DNA of 39,163 nt, taken from assembly GCF_005886535.1 (NCBI RefSeq), contig NZ_PNDS01000151.1, forward strand, positions 1-39,163, in the 5' to 3' direction. The position numbers and the translations under genes were made by a program. Below the pieces are notes generated by a model that saw only the letters and a program-made list of their open reading frames with translations, was not told the DNA's origin and made no database searches. Origin of the DNA: Pseudoalteromonas sp. S2755 (GTDB lineage Bacteria > Pseudomonadota > Gammaproteobacteria > Enterobacterales > Alteromonadaceae). This document shows positions 1-8,669 of the stretch, piece after piece (position 1 is the stretch's first letter; every line of letters starts with the position of its first letter).

Positions 1-305
1 CAAAAACGACGACGGACAAACCTAACAAACTGCGAGCGCTTGCTGGCTTAGTAAAACGAACACTATCAATTCGAAAATCAATAACTGTTGTATTTACAGC
101 GCTTTGTCATGCGCGATAACTCGGTTTTGATGTAGAGATACGCTTGGGCGCTAAAAATTGGTCTATAACTAAACGTTTTTGACCAAAATTATTGGAGTGT
201 TTACATGCTTTTTTACTTCACTTCCCCAGCTTGAATATCAATAGTGATGGGTGTCGCTTATTTTCTTATTTTCCCACCTGCAAGCCCTGTCTGAACTAAT
301 TCAGA
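1..305. other. left-edge stretch without an identified gene
   Basis: I see no convincing gene here. One plus-strand frame is open from about base 3 to a stop at 117-119 and could be the tail of a gene that begins outside the window, but its translation has no motif I recognise. The rest is AT-rich and non-coding, lying downstream of the minus-strand gene that ends at 306. Confidence 0.4.
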
Positions 306-614
306 TTATCTCATCCCTTTGAGAATTTCGACAATTTCTAAGGTGTTTTCAAGTACCCTGATGACCCTGCCTTCAACGCTTATCGTTACCAAATCCCGCT
401 CTCTGTCGCGATAAATCACTTTGCCATGGTCGTAGATATCTGGATCTAAGCGTTCTCCAACTTGGAGCTTTTTTTGCCAACCCGGTGGAAGTGGCTTGCC
501 CTGCTTCAACTTTTTCTCAAGGCCCGGTGGTAACTTCTCCGGTTTAGCATTCGCCTGATTTAAACCTAAAGTCAGACTAAAGGTAAGTAGAGAAAGTACA
601 ATGACTTTATTCAT
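306..614 (-). CDS. small secreted protein with LPPG repeats, CigR/RcnB-like
   Basis: This encodes 102 residues with a clear signal peptide: a hydrophobic stretch at 3-18 and a likely cut after the ANA at 21-23. The mature part opens with a duplicated unit, LPPGLEKKLKQG then LPPGWQKKLQVG, separated by a basic linker. The C-terminal half contains a short beta-rich segment (YDHGKVIYRDRERDLVTISV). LPPG-x-x-KKL repeats followed by such a domain are typical of periplasmic proteins annotated as RcnB-like or CigR-like, so a periplasmic location is well supported. The actual function is unknown, and I infer neither nickel/cobalt homeostasis nor virulence control from this sequence alone. The gene stands alone, 111 bases downstream of sohB on the same strand. 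Confidence 0.7.
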   Translation of the reverse strand: MNKVIVLSLLTFSLTLGLNQANAKPEKLPPGLEKKLKQGKPLPPGWQKKLQVGERLDPDIYDHGKVIYRDRERDLVTISVEGRVIRVLENTLEIVEILKGMR

Positions 615-725
615 AACAACCTCTCTTTTAGCGCGGCATCATGTGCTTTGTAAACACAATGCCGTCTATAAAGTATTGTTAATAGTTTGAAATAAAGCTT
701 ATTGATATAAACTGAACAACAATCA

Positions 726-1745
726 CTAATATTTAGATTGATTTAGTTTTGTTAACGCTTTAACGGAGAAACGTTCAATGGCGAGCCCTAACTGAAGTCC
801 AAACTTCTCAGCAACGCCTTTTTTAGTCTTATAAGCCACCTTATAAAGTTGGTGACTTTCATTTAGGGACATGAGTAAATCGTCACTGGTTGAGATTTCA
901 TCGACTAGTTTTAGCTCTAGGGCTTGTGTGCCAAACCAATGTTCTCCAGTCGCTACTTTCTCAATATCAAGCTCGGTACGATTATCAGAGACAAAGTGTT
1001 TGAACAGACCATGTGTTTCTTCAATCTCCTCTTTGAACTTTTCTCTTCCTTTATCCGTATTCTCACCAAACAGGGTGAGTGTACGCTTATACTCACCAGC
1101 GGTTACCATTTCAAAATCAACGTTATTCTTTTTTAATAAACGATTAAAGTTGGGGATCTGCGCAATTACGCCGATTGAACCAATAATTGCAAATGGTGCT
1201 GCGATAATCTTATCTGCGACACAGGCCATCATATATCCGCCACTTGCAGCAACCTTGTCCACACAGACCGTCAGTGGAATACCCGCTTGCTTGATGCGCG
1301 AAAGTTGCGATGCACCAAGCCCATAACCGTGTACGACACCACCGCCACTTTCAACTGAGACAATGACTTGATCCGTGGCCTTGTCAGCGATCATAAGAAT
1401 GGCATTTATCTCTTCGCGTAGATCTGAGACTTCATGAGCATCCATACTACCGTTGAATTCGATATAGAATACATTCTTGGTGTCTTCCTTGTTTTCACCT
1501 TTGCTTTTTTGCTCCTTAGACTGTGCTTTATTTCGTGCCTTTAACGCCTTTTTATCTAAGGTTTGTTCTAAAAACTGTTCTTTGGACTGCGCCAGACTGT
1601 CGCTTAAATCGGTAACTTCAATTTCGCCCTTTTTCGATTTTGGTTTTGAGCTTGCTCCCACCATCAAAATAATGACTACTGCGATACCAAAGATAATGGT
1701 TACTGTCTTGGCTAGAAATAACCCATATTCAAACAAAAATGCCAA
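726..1745 (-). CDS. sohB: SohB inner-membrane serine peptidase (S49 family)
   Basis: This is a 339-residue protein close in length to E. coli SohB (about 349). It has an N-terminal membrane helix at about 10-30, then a charged Lys/Glu-rich linker to about 90, then the S49 peptidase domain. The SGGG motif is at 133-136. The catalytic Ser is in AASGGY (Ser168), and the general-base Lys is in AGEYKRTL (Lys220), the Ser/Lys dyad of SppA/SohB enzymes. SohB is a signal-peptide-peptidase-like enzyme whose periplasmic substrates are poorly known. Its neighbourhood, near yciK and upstream of trp, matches E. coli. The start is supported by GGAGAAC just upstream on the minus strand. Confidence 0.93.
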   Translation of the reverse strand: MAFLFEYGLFLAKTVTIIFGIAVVIILMVGASSKPKSKKGEIEVTDLSDSLAQSKEQFLEQTLDKKALKARNKAQSKEQKSKGENKEDTKNVFYIEFNGSMDAHEVSDLREEINAILMIADKATDQVIVSVESGGGVVHGYGLGASQLSRIKQAGIPLTVCVDKVAASGGYMMACVADKIIAAPFAIIGSIGVIAQIPNFNRLLKKNNVDFEMVTAGEYKRTLTLFGENTDKGREKFKEEIEETHGLFKHFVSDNRTELDIEKVATGEHWFGTQALELKLVDEISTSDDLLMSLNESHQLYKVAYKTKKGVAEKFGLQLGLAIERFSVKALTKLNQSKY

Positions 1746-1802
1746 GTCGTTCTCCTCATTTAGCTCATAAAGGGGACCATTTTTTCAATATAAAATGGAC
1801 AT

Positions 1803-1829
1803 AAAAAAGGCCGCTAGCTGCGGCCTTTT
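1803..1829 (-). terminator. rho-independent terminator of the VolA-like gene
   Basis: A perfect 10-bp stem, AAAAGGCCGC at 1805-1814 against GCGGCCTTTT at 1820-1829, encloses a 5-base loop. Read on the minus strand it ends in a run of six T. It sits 18 bases past the stop of the lipoprotein gene at 1848. Confidence 0.9.
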
Positions 1830-1847
1830 ATAGTCTCGAAAAATGTC

Positions 1848-4277
1848 TTAGTTTGCAACAACATCCGGGTTAGATACTTGTAAAACCAAACCCTTTGACT
1901 TCAAGAAGCTTGCAACTTGCGTTTGCATTTCGATTGACGCCGCTGCGTGTCCTGCTGCTGTGCCACCGGCTTTTTCATCAAAACCCGTCGTTAAGATTGA
2001 ACTGTGATGGCCCTGAGAGAACTTCACTACATAACTTCCAGGTGTTCCGTCTTGACTCATTTGCGTTTCACTTGCTGGCATTAAGCCCATGAAACCAGCA
2101 AGTGGTAAGCTACCTGACAAGAAGCTACGCTCTGTCGTTGGAGGAATAACCAAGTCAGCTGCATTACCATCAACACCACCCGTAACAACACTCATATATA
2201 CTGGCGTTTGTAGCGCTTTCACGGAAGCTGCATAGTTTAGTGGATCTGCACTATCTAATGCGGTTTGTGCTGCAAAACCGAATTGCGTCACCGTACCATC
2301 AATCAGTGCTAATGTCGCGGTGTCTCCAGCCGCTTCTAAATTCGCTCTAAACGTTCCATATGCACAAGAAACATATTTGCTTTGATCCGCAGCAAACGTA
2401 CCACAGTCAGCAACTGCGCCTTCTTGCAGATAGGCATTAAACGCTTGCGATGCGAGATTACCTGCAGAACTCAACACGGAGCCTTGTACAAACGGACCAA
2501 ATGATTTTGACTCAATCAAGAAGTTAGCAATGCCCGAACCACCACTTGCAAGTGCTGCTGACTCAACTTTAAAGAAGCCATCAATTGCTGGATTTAATGG
2601 CGCATTGGTTTGAGCGAGGAAGCTTGGGCCTACAACTGAACCAAGTGAGTGACCTAGGTAACTAACTTGCTGGGTATTGAAGTTAACTTGGCCACCAGAT
2701 GCTTGATTAATAAAGTTTAAGCCTAAACGTAACCCCATTAAATCTGCAGCTGATTGCTTTAAGTTATCACGCGCAACTAACAACGATGTTAGGTTCATGT
2801 AGGACAACACGCTACCTGTCGAGGCATTAAAATCATCAGTGCCATCACCATCAATATCTAAACCGCGAGCACCGTGCATTGGGTGATCGATCGCAACTGT
2901 GGCAAATCCTGCTTGTGTTAATGACAACGTCAAGCCAAGCATGTCTTCTTTTTTACTCGTGATACCATGTTGCAAGATAACAATAGGCCAGCCGCCTTCA
3001 GGGCGCTGAGACTCATCCGCAGGCATTGTGATTTGCACAGGAACATTAGCAAGCCACTGCTCTTTAGGAATTGGATTGTACTTGGTCAAGAACTTAGTAC
3101 CATCTAAACCTAAATCTCTCAGCTTTCCACCCGAAAGTGTATTACAGGCGATATCATTTGGTTCTGTTGGCTCTGGTAAACCACCAGCTTGCGCCGCATA
3201 TCCAGCGACAGCTACCGCGCTGTCGCAGCGTGCTTGCCAATAGGTATCAGCTAGCGCAGAGATATCTTTATTTTTTGGTTGTGATAAGTACTGAGGTAGT
3301 TGTATTTGACCTTGCAATAAACGCACGCTTCTAAAAGCAGGTAAAATAGCATCAGGCACTTTTCCTACAAGGGCATCTGCAACAGTGATCGCCGGTTGTG
3401 CAGGTACAGCGACAACAGGGTTAGCACCGCCCTGTAGTTTAGCGGCTAACAATTGCTTAGTCGCCGCCAATGCGTGACCTGTCGACTGTGTCGTCATTGC
3501 TGCAGTATATATAATCTCTTCTTTACTCACCGAACCCGCTGCAGTTACCGCCCCTTCATAGCTACGAATCACAGCCTGTAGCGATTTCTGAGCATCAGTT
3601 ACCAATGGCGCGTCTTGGCGCAACAACGTGTAAGTCGAAGAAGCATCTACACTTTGACCTTTTGAGTCTTTAAGACCTTTGGTCAAAACAGTAATATACG
3701 TAGTTTCAGGTTTGAATGGTTTAACTGGGATAATAACTAAACCGTTACCTGTGCTATTAGCCATTGTAACGAAATCACCATCAGGGCCAAATTGTAATTC
3801 AGCAATTGGCTTACAAGCGATACCTGAAGGCACCTGAGCACAGTCTTCGTCAGTTTGTAATGGTCCACCCATTGCAACTTCAAAAATTCGTACAGAGCCC
3901 GGAGTCATGACGCTTTGCGCATCTAATGTCAACCCATTCGGTGTCGTCATGTCGATAACGTAAGGCATTTGTGTCGACCAACCATCTAAGGCGCCAATCA
4001 CAATACTTGGGTTTGCATAGCTTGCACGCGTTACCAGAGGGTTACCTTCACCATCTTTCATTCCTAACATTTCGTCAGGTAAGTTTAGGGTTCCGTCTTG
4101 AGTGCCGGATAAAAGGATATCGTTTGGAACTGAGATCACACCGCCTGATGGATCAAATTTAATAGAAATCGTTGGAGAAACGGGCGTAGTATCATTTTTT
4201 ACATCTTCTAACGTTTCACCGCCTCCACAGCCAGCGAGTGCTGCTGATACTGCGAGTGAGAGTAGCATTTTTTTCAT
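1848..4277 (-). CDS. VolA/Pla-1 family outer-membrane lipoprotein lipase/phospholipase
   Basis: This encodes 809 residues with a type II signal peptide ending in the lipobox LAGC (Cys17), followed by GGGE, so it is a lipoprotein. The N-terminal region (about 35-230) resembles the bacterial virulence-factor lipase N-terminal domain of the Pla-1/cef family. The C-terminal half is an alpha/beta hydrolase: an HG oxyanion motif at 437-438, the nucleophile elbow GHSLG at 542-546 (Ser544), and a late QGHHSS segment near 755 that can supply the catalytic His. VolA of Vibrio cholerae, the best-known relative, is a surface-exposed lysophospholipase used to obtain fatty acids from host lipids. The same use here, or on marine phospholipids, is inference. 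The gene lies between sohB and yciK and has its own terminator. Confidence 0.88.
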   Translation of the reverse strand: MKKMLLSLAVSAALAGCGGGETLEDVKNDTTPVSPTISIKFDPSGGVISVPNDILLSGTQDGTLNLPDEMLGMKDGEGNPLVTRASYANPSIVIGALDGWSTQMPYVIDMTTPNGLTLDAQSVMTPGSVRIFEVAMGGPLQTDEDCAQVPSGIACKPIAELQFGPDGDFVTMANSTGNGLVIIPVKPFKPETTYITVLTKGLKDSKGQSVDASSTYTLLRQDAPLVTDAQKSLQAVIRSYEGAVTAAGSVSKEEIIYTAAMTTQSTGHALAATKQLLAAKLQGGANPVVAVPAQPAITVADALVGKVPDAILPAFRSVRLLQGQIQLPQYLSQPKNKDISALADTYWQARCDSAVAVAGYAAQAGGLPEPTEPNDIACNTLSGGKLRDLGLDGTKFLTKYNPIPKEQWLANVPVQITMPADESQRPEGGWPIVILQHGITSKKEDMLGLTLSLTQAGFATVAIDHPMHGARGLDIDGDGTDDFNASTGSVLSYMNLTSLLVARDNLKQSAADLMGLRLGLNFINQASGGQVNFNTQQVSYLGHSLGSVVGPSFLAQTNAPLNPAIDGFFKVESAALASGGSGIANFLIESKSFGPFVQGSVLSSAGNLASQAFNAYLQEGAVADCGTFAADQSKYVSCAYGTFRANLEAAGDTATLALIDGTVTQFGFAAQTALDSADPLNYAASVKALQTPVYMSVVTGGVDGNAADLVIPPTTERSFLSGSLPLAGFMGLMPASETQMSQDGTPGSYVVKFSQGHHSSILTTGFDEKAGGTAAGHAAASIEMQTQVASFLKSKGLVLQVSNPDVVAN

Positions 4278-4473
4278 TTTATAGGCTCCGACATAATCTT
4301 ATTATTATTGTGATAATTCTCGTTAAATCTATGTAATTGCATTTTTAATAAGACATTAGACCAGTTAAACTTAACTCAAACTTTGTTATTTCGCCAGCCA
4401 TATTTACAATAAATTCGCTAACTTGCTACTGCATTGTGATAAAATGACCCAAACATCTTAATTGGAGTCCAGA

Positions 4474-5217
4474 ATGCAGACTTATCAAGCTCCTGAAAAC
4501 GCACTTGCGAATAAAACGATATTAGTAACAGGTGCTGGCGACGGCATCGGCCGTGTTGCGGCGATTAATTACGCCAAATATGGTGCAACGGTTATTTTAT
4601 TGGGCAAAACCACCAGTAAACTAGAAGCCGTTTATGATGAAATTGTTAACGCCGGTTACCCACAGCCTGCAATTGTACCTTTAGATTTACGTGGTGCAAC
4701 CAAACAACACTTCCGAGACTTGGCTGCCACTATCGAGCAGCAATTTGGTAAGCTTGACGGCTTGCTAAATAATGCGTCTATTTTAGGCTCTTTAGGTCCA
4801 ATGGAACACTTTTGCGTTTCAACCTTCGAAAACATAATGAAGGTAAACGTAACAGCCCAAGCGGTGATCACTAAATCGCTATTCCCAGTAATGAGAAAAG
4901 CACCTAACGCTTCTATCGTCTTTACTTCATCGGGTGTAGGACGTAAAGGTCGTGAGTTTTGGGGAGCGTATGCAATTTCTAAGTTCGCAACCGAAGGTAT
5001 GATGCAAACTTGGGCCGAAGAAGTGGGTAAAACCAATATTCGCATCAACTGCATTAATCCTGGTGCGACAAGAACAAGTATGCGTGCATCAGCATTCCCA
5101 GGTGAAGATAAAGATAAACTAAAAACACCTGAAGAATTAATGCCTACATACCTGTACTTGATGTCTGATGACTCAATCGGGGTTAATGGCCAATCTTTAG
5201 ATGCCCAAACCTACTAA
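4474..5217 (+). CDS. yciK: YciK family short-chain dehydrogenase/reductase
   Basis: This is a 247-residue classical SDR. The cofactor-binding TGAGDGIG is at 19-26, the structural NNAS at 99-102, the catalytic Ser at about 152-153, and Tyr166-x-x-x-Lys170 in YAISK. Its opening (ILVTGAGDGIGR, GATVILLG) resembles E. coli YciK closely. I chose the ATG at 4474 because TTGGAG lies 6 bases before it; an in-frame TTG at 4462 is part of that ribosome site. The physiological substrate of YciK is not established. The btuR gene that accompanies yciK in E. coli is absent here. Confidence 0.9.
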   Translation: MQTYQAPENALANKTILVTGAGDGIGRVAAINYAKYGATVILLGKTTSKLEAVYDEIVNAGYPQPAIVPLDLRGATKQHFRDLAATIEQQFGKLDGLLNNASILGSLGPMEHFCVSTFENIMKVNVTAQAVITKSLFPVMRKAPNASIVFTSSGVGRKGREFWGAYAISKFATEGMMQTWAEEVGKTNIRINCINPGATRTSMRASAFPGEDKDKLKTPEELMPTYLYLMSDDSIGVNGQSLDAQTY

Positions 5218-5228
5218 CTAGTGTTTTA

Positions 5229-5256
5229 AAGGCTGCAAATCCATAATTGCAGCCTT
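5229..5256. terminator. hairpin between convergent yciK and the GFA gene
   Basis: AAGGCTGCAA (5229-5238) pairs with TTGCAGCCTT (5247-5256) around an 8-base loop. It follows the stop of yciK by 11 bases and precedes the end of the minus-strand GFA gene, so it could serve both. The T runs on either side are short. Confidence 0.65.
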
Positions 5257-5270
5257 CTATATTACCTAAG

Positions 5271-5675
5271 TTAATCTCTCGGCAAGGTTTCAAATGCCTG
5301 CACCTGCTCTAATTTTTCATCCCACTTCGCTTTACTCGCGATAAATAGGTGTGCAGTTGGCGTAAGACTCGGCGCATCATCTAAGCTACCGGCAGGTACC
5401 ACTAAACCGACAGGCTGCTGGTTTGGTAATGCAGAGCCACAACGAGCACAAAAGGCTTTAACGTGCTTAGTATTCGGTAAAGTAAAGCGGGTTATTAACT
5501 TTTCGCCCGCAAGCCAAGTTAGCACTGCATTTTGAAAAAATAGATTCGCAGCATGTGCGGAACCTGTGTCTTTTTGACAATACTCACAATGACATAGATA
5601 AAAGCCCTGCGCGTTGCCCTCTACAAGATATTTAACCTGACCACACAGACAACTACCAGCAAACGTCTCTTTCAT
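5271..5675 (-). CDS. GFA-domain (CENP-V/GFA fold) zinc protein
   Basis: This encodes 134 residues with the zinc-binding cysteine pattern of the GFA (glutathione-dependent formaldehyde-activating enzyme) family: C9-x-C11 in SCLCG, C28-x-C30-x-x-C33 in CHCEYC, and C76-x-x-C79 in CARCG, followed by a PAGSLDD segment typical of the fold. Most family members of this length have no proven substrate, and the formaldehyde-activating label should not be read as a demonstrated activity. It is monocistronic between yciK (convergent) and the terminator of the rluB operon. Confidence 0.85.
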   Translation of the reverse strand: MKETFAGSCLCGQVKYLVEGNAQGFYLCHCEYCQKDTGSAHAANLFFQNAVLTWLAGEKLITRFTLPNTKHVKAFCARCGSALPNQQPVGLVVPAGSLDDAPSLTPTAHLFIASKAKWDEKLEQVQAFETLPRD

Positions 5676-5693
5676 TTGAATTTCCTTATCAAA

Positions 5694-5719
5694 TACAAAA
5701 ACACCAGCTAGGCTGGTGT
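5694..5719 (-). terminator. terminator of the rnm-yciO-scpAB-rluB operon
   Basis: ACACCAGC (5701-5708) pairs perfectly with GCTGGTGT (5712-5719) over a 3-base loop. On the minus strand it runs into TTTTTGT. It lies just past the stop of rluB and upstream of the GFA gene. Confidence 0.85.
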
Positions 5720-5740
5720 GGTGTTTTAGAAAAGCTTAAA

Positions 5741-6601
5741 TTACTTTCTTCTCGGGGTTTTGACCCTTTGATTATGCTTTTTCACTGCTTTGCGGATCTT
5801 ATTAATTTTCGCGCGCTTGTCTTTACGCTTTTCTGGCATGACCGACAACTTAGTTTGCTGCTCGGCTCTCATACTCACCGATTTGCGTAAGTAGTTAACA
5901 TCTTCTAATTTTAATTCTTCCCATCCACCTTGTGGCAAACGCTTGTTAAGCTCTAATTTACCATAACGGATACGGATCAAGCGCGACACTTCAACACCTT
6001 GTGACTGCCAAAGACGCCTGACTTCACGATTACGCCCTTCCGTCAGTGTTACGTTGAACCACTTATTCAGACCTTCACCACCAAGTGGCTTAATCTTAAG
6101 AAATTTTGCAGGACCATCTTCTAGCTCAACGCCTTTGGTTAATGTACGCAAAGTTTGATTTGTTACTTCACCAAATACCCGAGCAGAATATTCACGTTCG
6201 ACTTCGTATTTTGGATGCATCAAGCGATTAGCTAGCTCACCATCATTGGTAAAAAGCAATAGGCCTGATGTATTGATATCTAATCGCCCAATTGCTATCC
6301 AACGGTCACCATCTAACTTAGGTAGCCTATCGAATACAGTGCGACGACCTTGAGGGTCGCGACGAGTACATAGCTCACCTTCAGGCTTATGGTACATAAG
6401 TACGCGACAGATGCGCTCTTCTTGCTGTTCTATTTTAACAATATGTCCATCTACACGGATCACCGAAGTCTCTTCTACTCGGTCTCCTAGCTTGGCAACT
6501 TTTCCATCTACACTTACGCGGTTAGACTCAATATACTTTTCCATTTCGCGTCTTGAGCCAACGCCAGCTCTTGCCAATACTTTTTGTAGTTTTTCACTCA
6601 T
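5741..6601 (-). CDS. rluB: RluB, 23S rRNA pseudouridine(2605) synthase
   Basis: This 286-residue protein begins with an S4 RNA-binding domain (about 1-60; EKLQKVLARAGVGSRRE). The RsuA/RluB/E/F pseudouridine synthase domain follows, with the catalytic Asp in GRLDINTSG (Asp108) and the EGRNREVRRLW motif. The C-terminal tail (about 245-286) is very rich in Lys and Arg, as in RluB rather than the shorter RsuA. RluB converts U2605 of 23S rRNA to pseudouridine. The start ATG overlaps the stop of scpB by 4 bases, so the two are translationally coupled. It is the last gene of its operon. Confidence 0.93.
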   Translation of the reverse strand: MSEKLQKVLARAGVGSRREMEKYIESNRVSVDGKVAKLGDRVEETSVIRVDGHIVKIEQQEERICRVLMYHKPEGELCTRRDPQGRRTVFDRLPKLDGDRWIAIGRLDINTSGLLLFTNDGELANRLMHPKYEVEREYSARVFGEVTNQTLRTLTKGVELEDGPAKFLKIKPLGGEGLNKWFNVTLTEGRNREVRRLWQSQGVEVSRLIRIRYGKLELNKRLPQGGWEELKLEDVNYLRKSVSMRAEQQTKLSVMPEKRKDKRAKINKIRKAVKKHNQRVKTPRRK

Positions 6602-7185
6602 TCAGATGGTTCTCTCACAGAAGGATCGTTTAATAACTGTTCTATTTTCTCATTATGTTGTTCAGGTAATCGAGGTAATTCCCCAAGACCAGATAATGAG
6701 AAGTAATCTAAAAATTGTTTTGTCGTTGCATACAATGCAGGCTTACCCGGTACCTCTTTGTAACCCACCACTTTTATCCACTCGCGATCTATCAAGCTTT
6801 TGATAATATTAGAACTCACGGTGACCCCGCGCACTTGCTCTATTTCGCCTCGAGTGATTGGTTGTCGGTAAGCAATCAATGCCAAAGTCTCAAGTGTAGC
6901 ACGTGAGTATTTTGGTGCTTTTTCCTGCCACAGTTTACTTAGCCAAGGGCTCAAGCTCGGGCAAGCTTGAAAACGGTATCCAGTACCAACCTCAACCAGC
7001 CTTACACCGCGAGTTTGATAATGATTTACCAGTGTTTCCAGTGCCTGATCAATACGCAGTGATGACACGCTGATATCTTCCAGCACGGTTTCTTTTAAGC
7101 GCTTTTTAGATAACGGCTTATCTGAAACGAAAATCGCTGCTTCAACCAATTCAACCAGTTGTTCGTCGCTAACGCGTCTTTTCAT
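6598..7185 (-). CDS. scpB: ScpB, condensin (SMC-ScpAB) kleisin partner
   Basis: This encodes 195 residues with the two winged-helix domains of ScpB. The typical motif TLALIAYRQPITR (here LETLALIAYRQPITRGE) and the following VRGV are present, as is GKPALYATT near the C-terminus. ScpB dimers bind the kleisin ScpA to complete the SMC ring that organises and segregates the chromosome. It follows scpA by 53 bases and overlaps rluB by 4. The scpAB-rluB arrangement is common in bacteria that use SMC rather than MukBEF. The smc gene is not in the window. Confidence 0.93.
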   Translation of the reverse strand: MKRRVSDEQLVELVEAAIFVSDKPLSKKRLKETVLEDISVSSLRIDQALETLVNHYQTRGVRLVEVGTGYRFQACPSLSPWLSKLWQEKAPKYSRATLETLALIAYRQPITRGEIEQVRGVTVSSNIIKSLIDREWIKVVGYKEVPGKPALYATTKQFLDYFSLSGLGELPRLPEQHNEKIEQLLNDPSVREPSE

Positions 7186-7238
7186 ATTTTATGCTTGAAG
7201 ATAAAAATGCGGAGTATAGCAGAGGCTGCTGTCATCCC

Positions 7239-8033
7239 CTAGCCTTTTAAATGCAGGTAAATCGACGCTGCAGTTGCTGACTGAATATAGTCAACCAATT
7301 GCTCCTTAATGAGTTCGAGCATGGCAATAAAAGTAACCACCACTCCACTGCGCCCTTCGTCAAAAGTAAAAAATCGCGCAAATTCTACCGGCTTATTCTG
7401 TTCTCGTAGCAATTGCAATATAAAGCTCATACGCTCTCGAGTCGAAAGTGCTTCTGCGGATATTTGGTGGTGCTCAAAAGTCTTGGCTCGGGCCATCACT
7501 TCCGACAGCGCCAAAATTAATTCCCTCAGTTCAATGTCTGGGAATTCTGGCTCAGAGTCGGTACTACTGTCTACCAACGCATGAGCGACAAAGATATCAC
7601 GCTCAACACGAGGGATCTCATCTAAGTTTTCAGCGGCTTGCTTAAATTGCTCGTATTCCTGCAAGCGTCTCACCAGCTCAGCTCTGGGATCTTCCTCTTC
7701 CTCTAACTCTTCGTGTTTTGGTAGTAGCATTCTTGATTTTATTTGTGCCAGCAAAGCTGCCATCACTAAGTATTCACCCGCAAGTTCGAGCTGCATGTCC
7801 TTCATCATTTCAACGTACTGAACATACTGCTGAGTAATACTAAAAATCGGTAATTCTAGAATGTCTAATTTATGTCTTTTAATAAGATAAAGCAGTAAGT
7901 CCAACGGGCCTTCAAAGGTCTCTAAGATAACTTCGAGGGCTTCGGGGGGAATATAAAGATCTTCCGGCTTTTCAATTACCGCTTCACCGTGTAAAAAGGC
8001 CAGCGGTAATTTCTGTTGGAGTGCTTCTGTCAT
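7239..8033 (-). CDS. scpA: ScpA, condensin kleisin subunit
   Basis: This is a 264-residue kleisin. The signature FEGPLDLLLYLIKRHKLDI is near residues 40-58, followed by AGEYLVMAALLAQIKSRMLLP, an acidic linker (EELEEEEDPRAE) and a winged-helix C-terminus with FIAMLELIKE. ScpA bridges the SMC heads and binds ScpB. It starts 11 bases after yciO and is followed by scpB, so the genes are probably co-transcribed from the rnm promoter. Confidence 0.94.
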   Translation of the reverse strand: MTEALQQKLPLAFLHGEAVIEKPEDLYIPPEALEVILETFEGPLDLLLYLIKRHKLDILELPIFSITQQYVQYVEMMKDMQLELAGEYLVMAALLAQIKSRMLLPKHEELEEEEDPRAELVRRLQEYEQFKQAAENLDEIPRVERDIFVAHALVDSSTDSEPEFPDIELRELILALSEVMARAKTFEHHQISAEALSTRERMSFILQLLREQNKPVEFARFFTFDEGRSGVVVTFIAMLELIKEQLVDYIQSATAASIYLHLKG

Positions 8034-8044
8034 CTCAACATGCG

Positions 8045-8665
8045 TTATTCAAAAGGCGACGTATCGCCACAGCCACGACGCAAAATTTCAATGGTGTCTT
8101 CGGACATATCAATAACGGTGGTTGCTTGCTCGATTAAATAGCCACCATGAATTATTAATTCTACGTGCTTCTCAAGACGCATGCGGATATCATCGGGGTC
8201 AGACTCAGTAAACTGCTCTCCTGGCAAAATCAAAGAGCATGACATCAAAGGTTCACCCAGCGCTTCCAACAACGCGCAAGTAATTGGATTATCAGTCACA
8301 CGGATCCCGATGGTTTTTTTCTTCTCATTGAGCAAACGACGAGGAACTTCTTTCGTCCCTTTAAAAATAAACGTGTACGGACCGGGCGTATTATTTTTAA
8401 TCATCCTAAACATTTGATTATCGACACGGGCATAGGTCGAAAGCTCCGACAGATCACGGCATAAAAGAGTGAAGTTATGGTGTTTTTCGATGCCGCGGAT
8501 CCGCTCTATCCGCTCCTTAGCTTGCTTATTACCGAGGTTGCAACCAATAGCATAGCCGGAGTCGGTTGGAAACACCACCACGCCACCTTGCTCAATAATA
8601 TCAGCCGCTTGGCGAATTAAACGCGCTTGCGGGTTATCTGGGTGAATATGAAAAAATTGACTCAT
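8045..8665 (-). CDS. yciO: YciO, Sua5/YciO/YrdC-type nucleotide-binding protein
   Basis: This encodes 206 residues opening MSQFFHIHPDNPQARL, almost as in E. coli YciO, with the YrdC-fold motif GGVVVFPTDSGYAIGC and the ILPGEQFTESDP segment. YrdC/Sua5 proteins make threonylcarbamoyl-AMP for tRNA t6A. YciO is the paralogue, whose in vivo role is less certain. The start at 8665 is chosen because AGAGGA lies 8 bases before it (inside the end of rnm) and because it reproduces the family N-terminus; the frame is open farther upstream inside rnm. The ATG is 4 bases past the rnm stop. Confidence 0.9.
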   Translation of the reverse strand: MSQFFHIHPDNPQARLIRQAADIIEQGGVVVFPTDSGYAIGCNLGNKQAKERIERIRGIEKHHNFTLLCRDLSELSTYARVDNQMFRMIKNNTPGPYTFIFKGTKEVPRRLLNEKKKTIGIRVTDNPITCALLEALGEPLMSCSLILPGEQFTESDPDDIRMRLEKHVELIIHGGYLIEQATTVIDMSEDTIEILRRGCGDTSPFE

Positions 8666-8669
8666 AAGC

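Noticed and set aside
1..60. TAACAAACTGC near the left edge resembles part of an integron attC site.
   Set aside because: The remaining attC elements (paired 1L/2R boxes and a long imperfect stem) are absent and no integrase is in the window.
871..1326. A 151-codon plus-strand reading frame opposite sohB.
   Set aside because: Ser-rich shadow of the strongly supported SohB gene, with no motif or ribosome site of its own.
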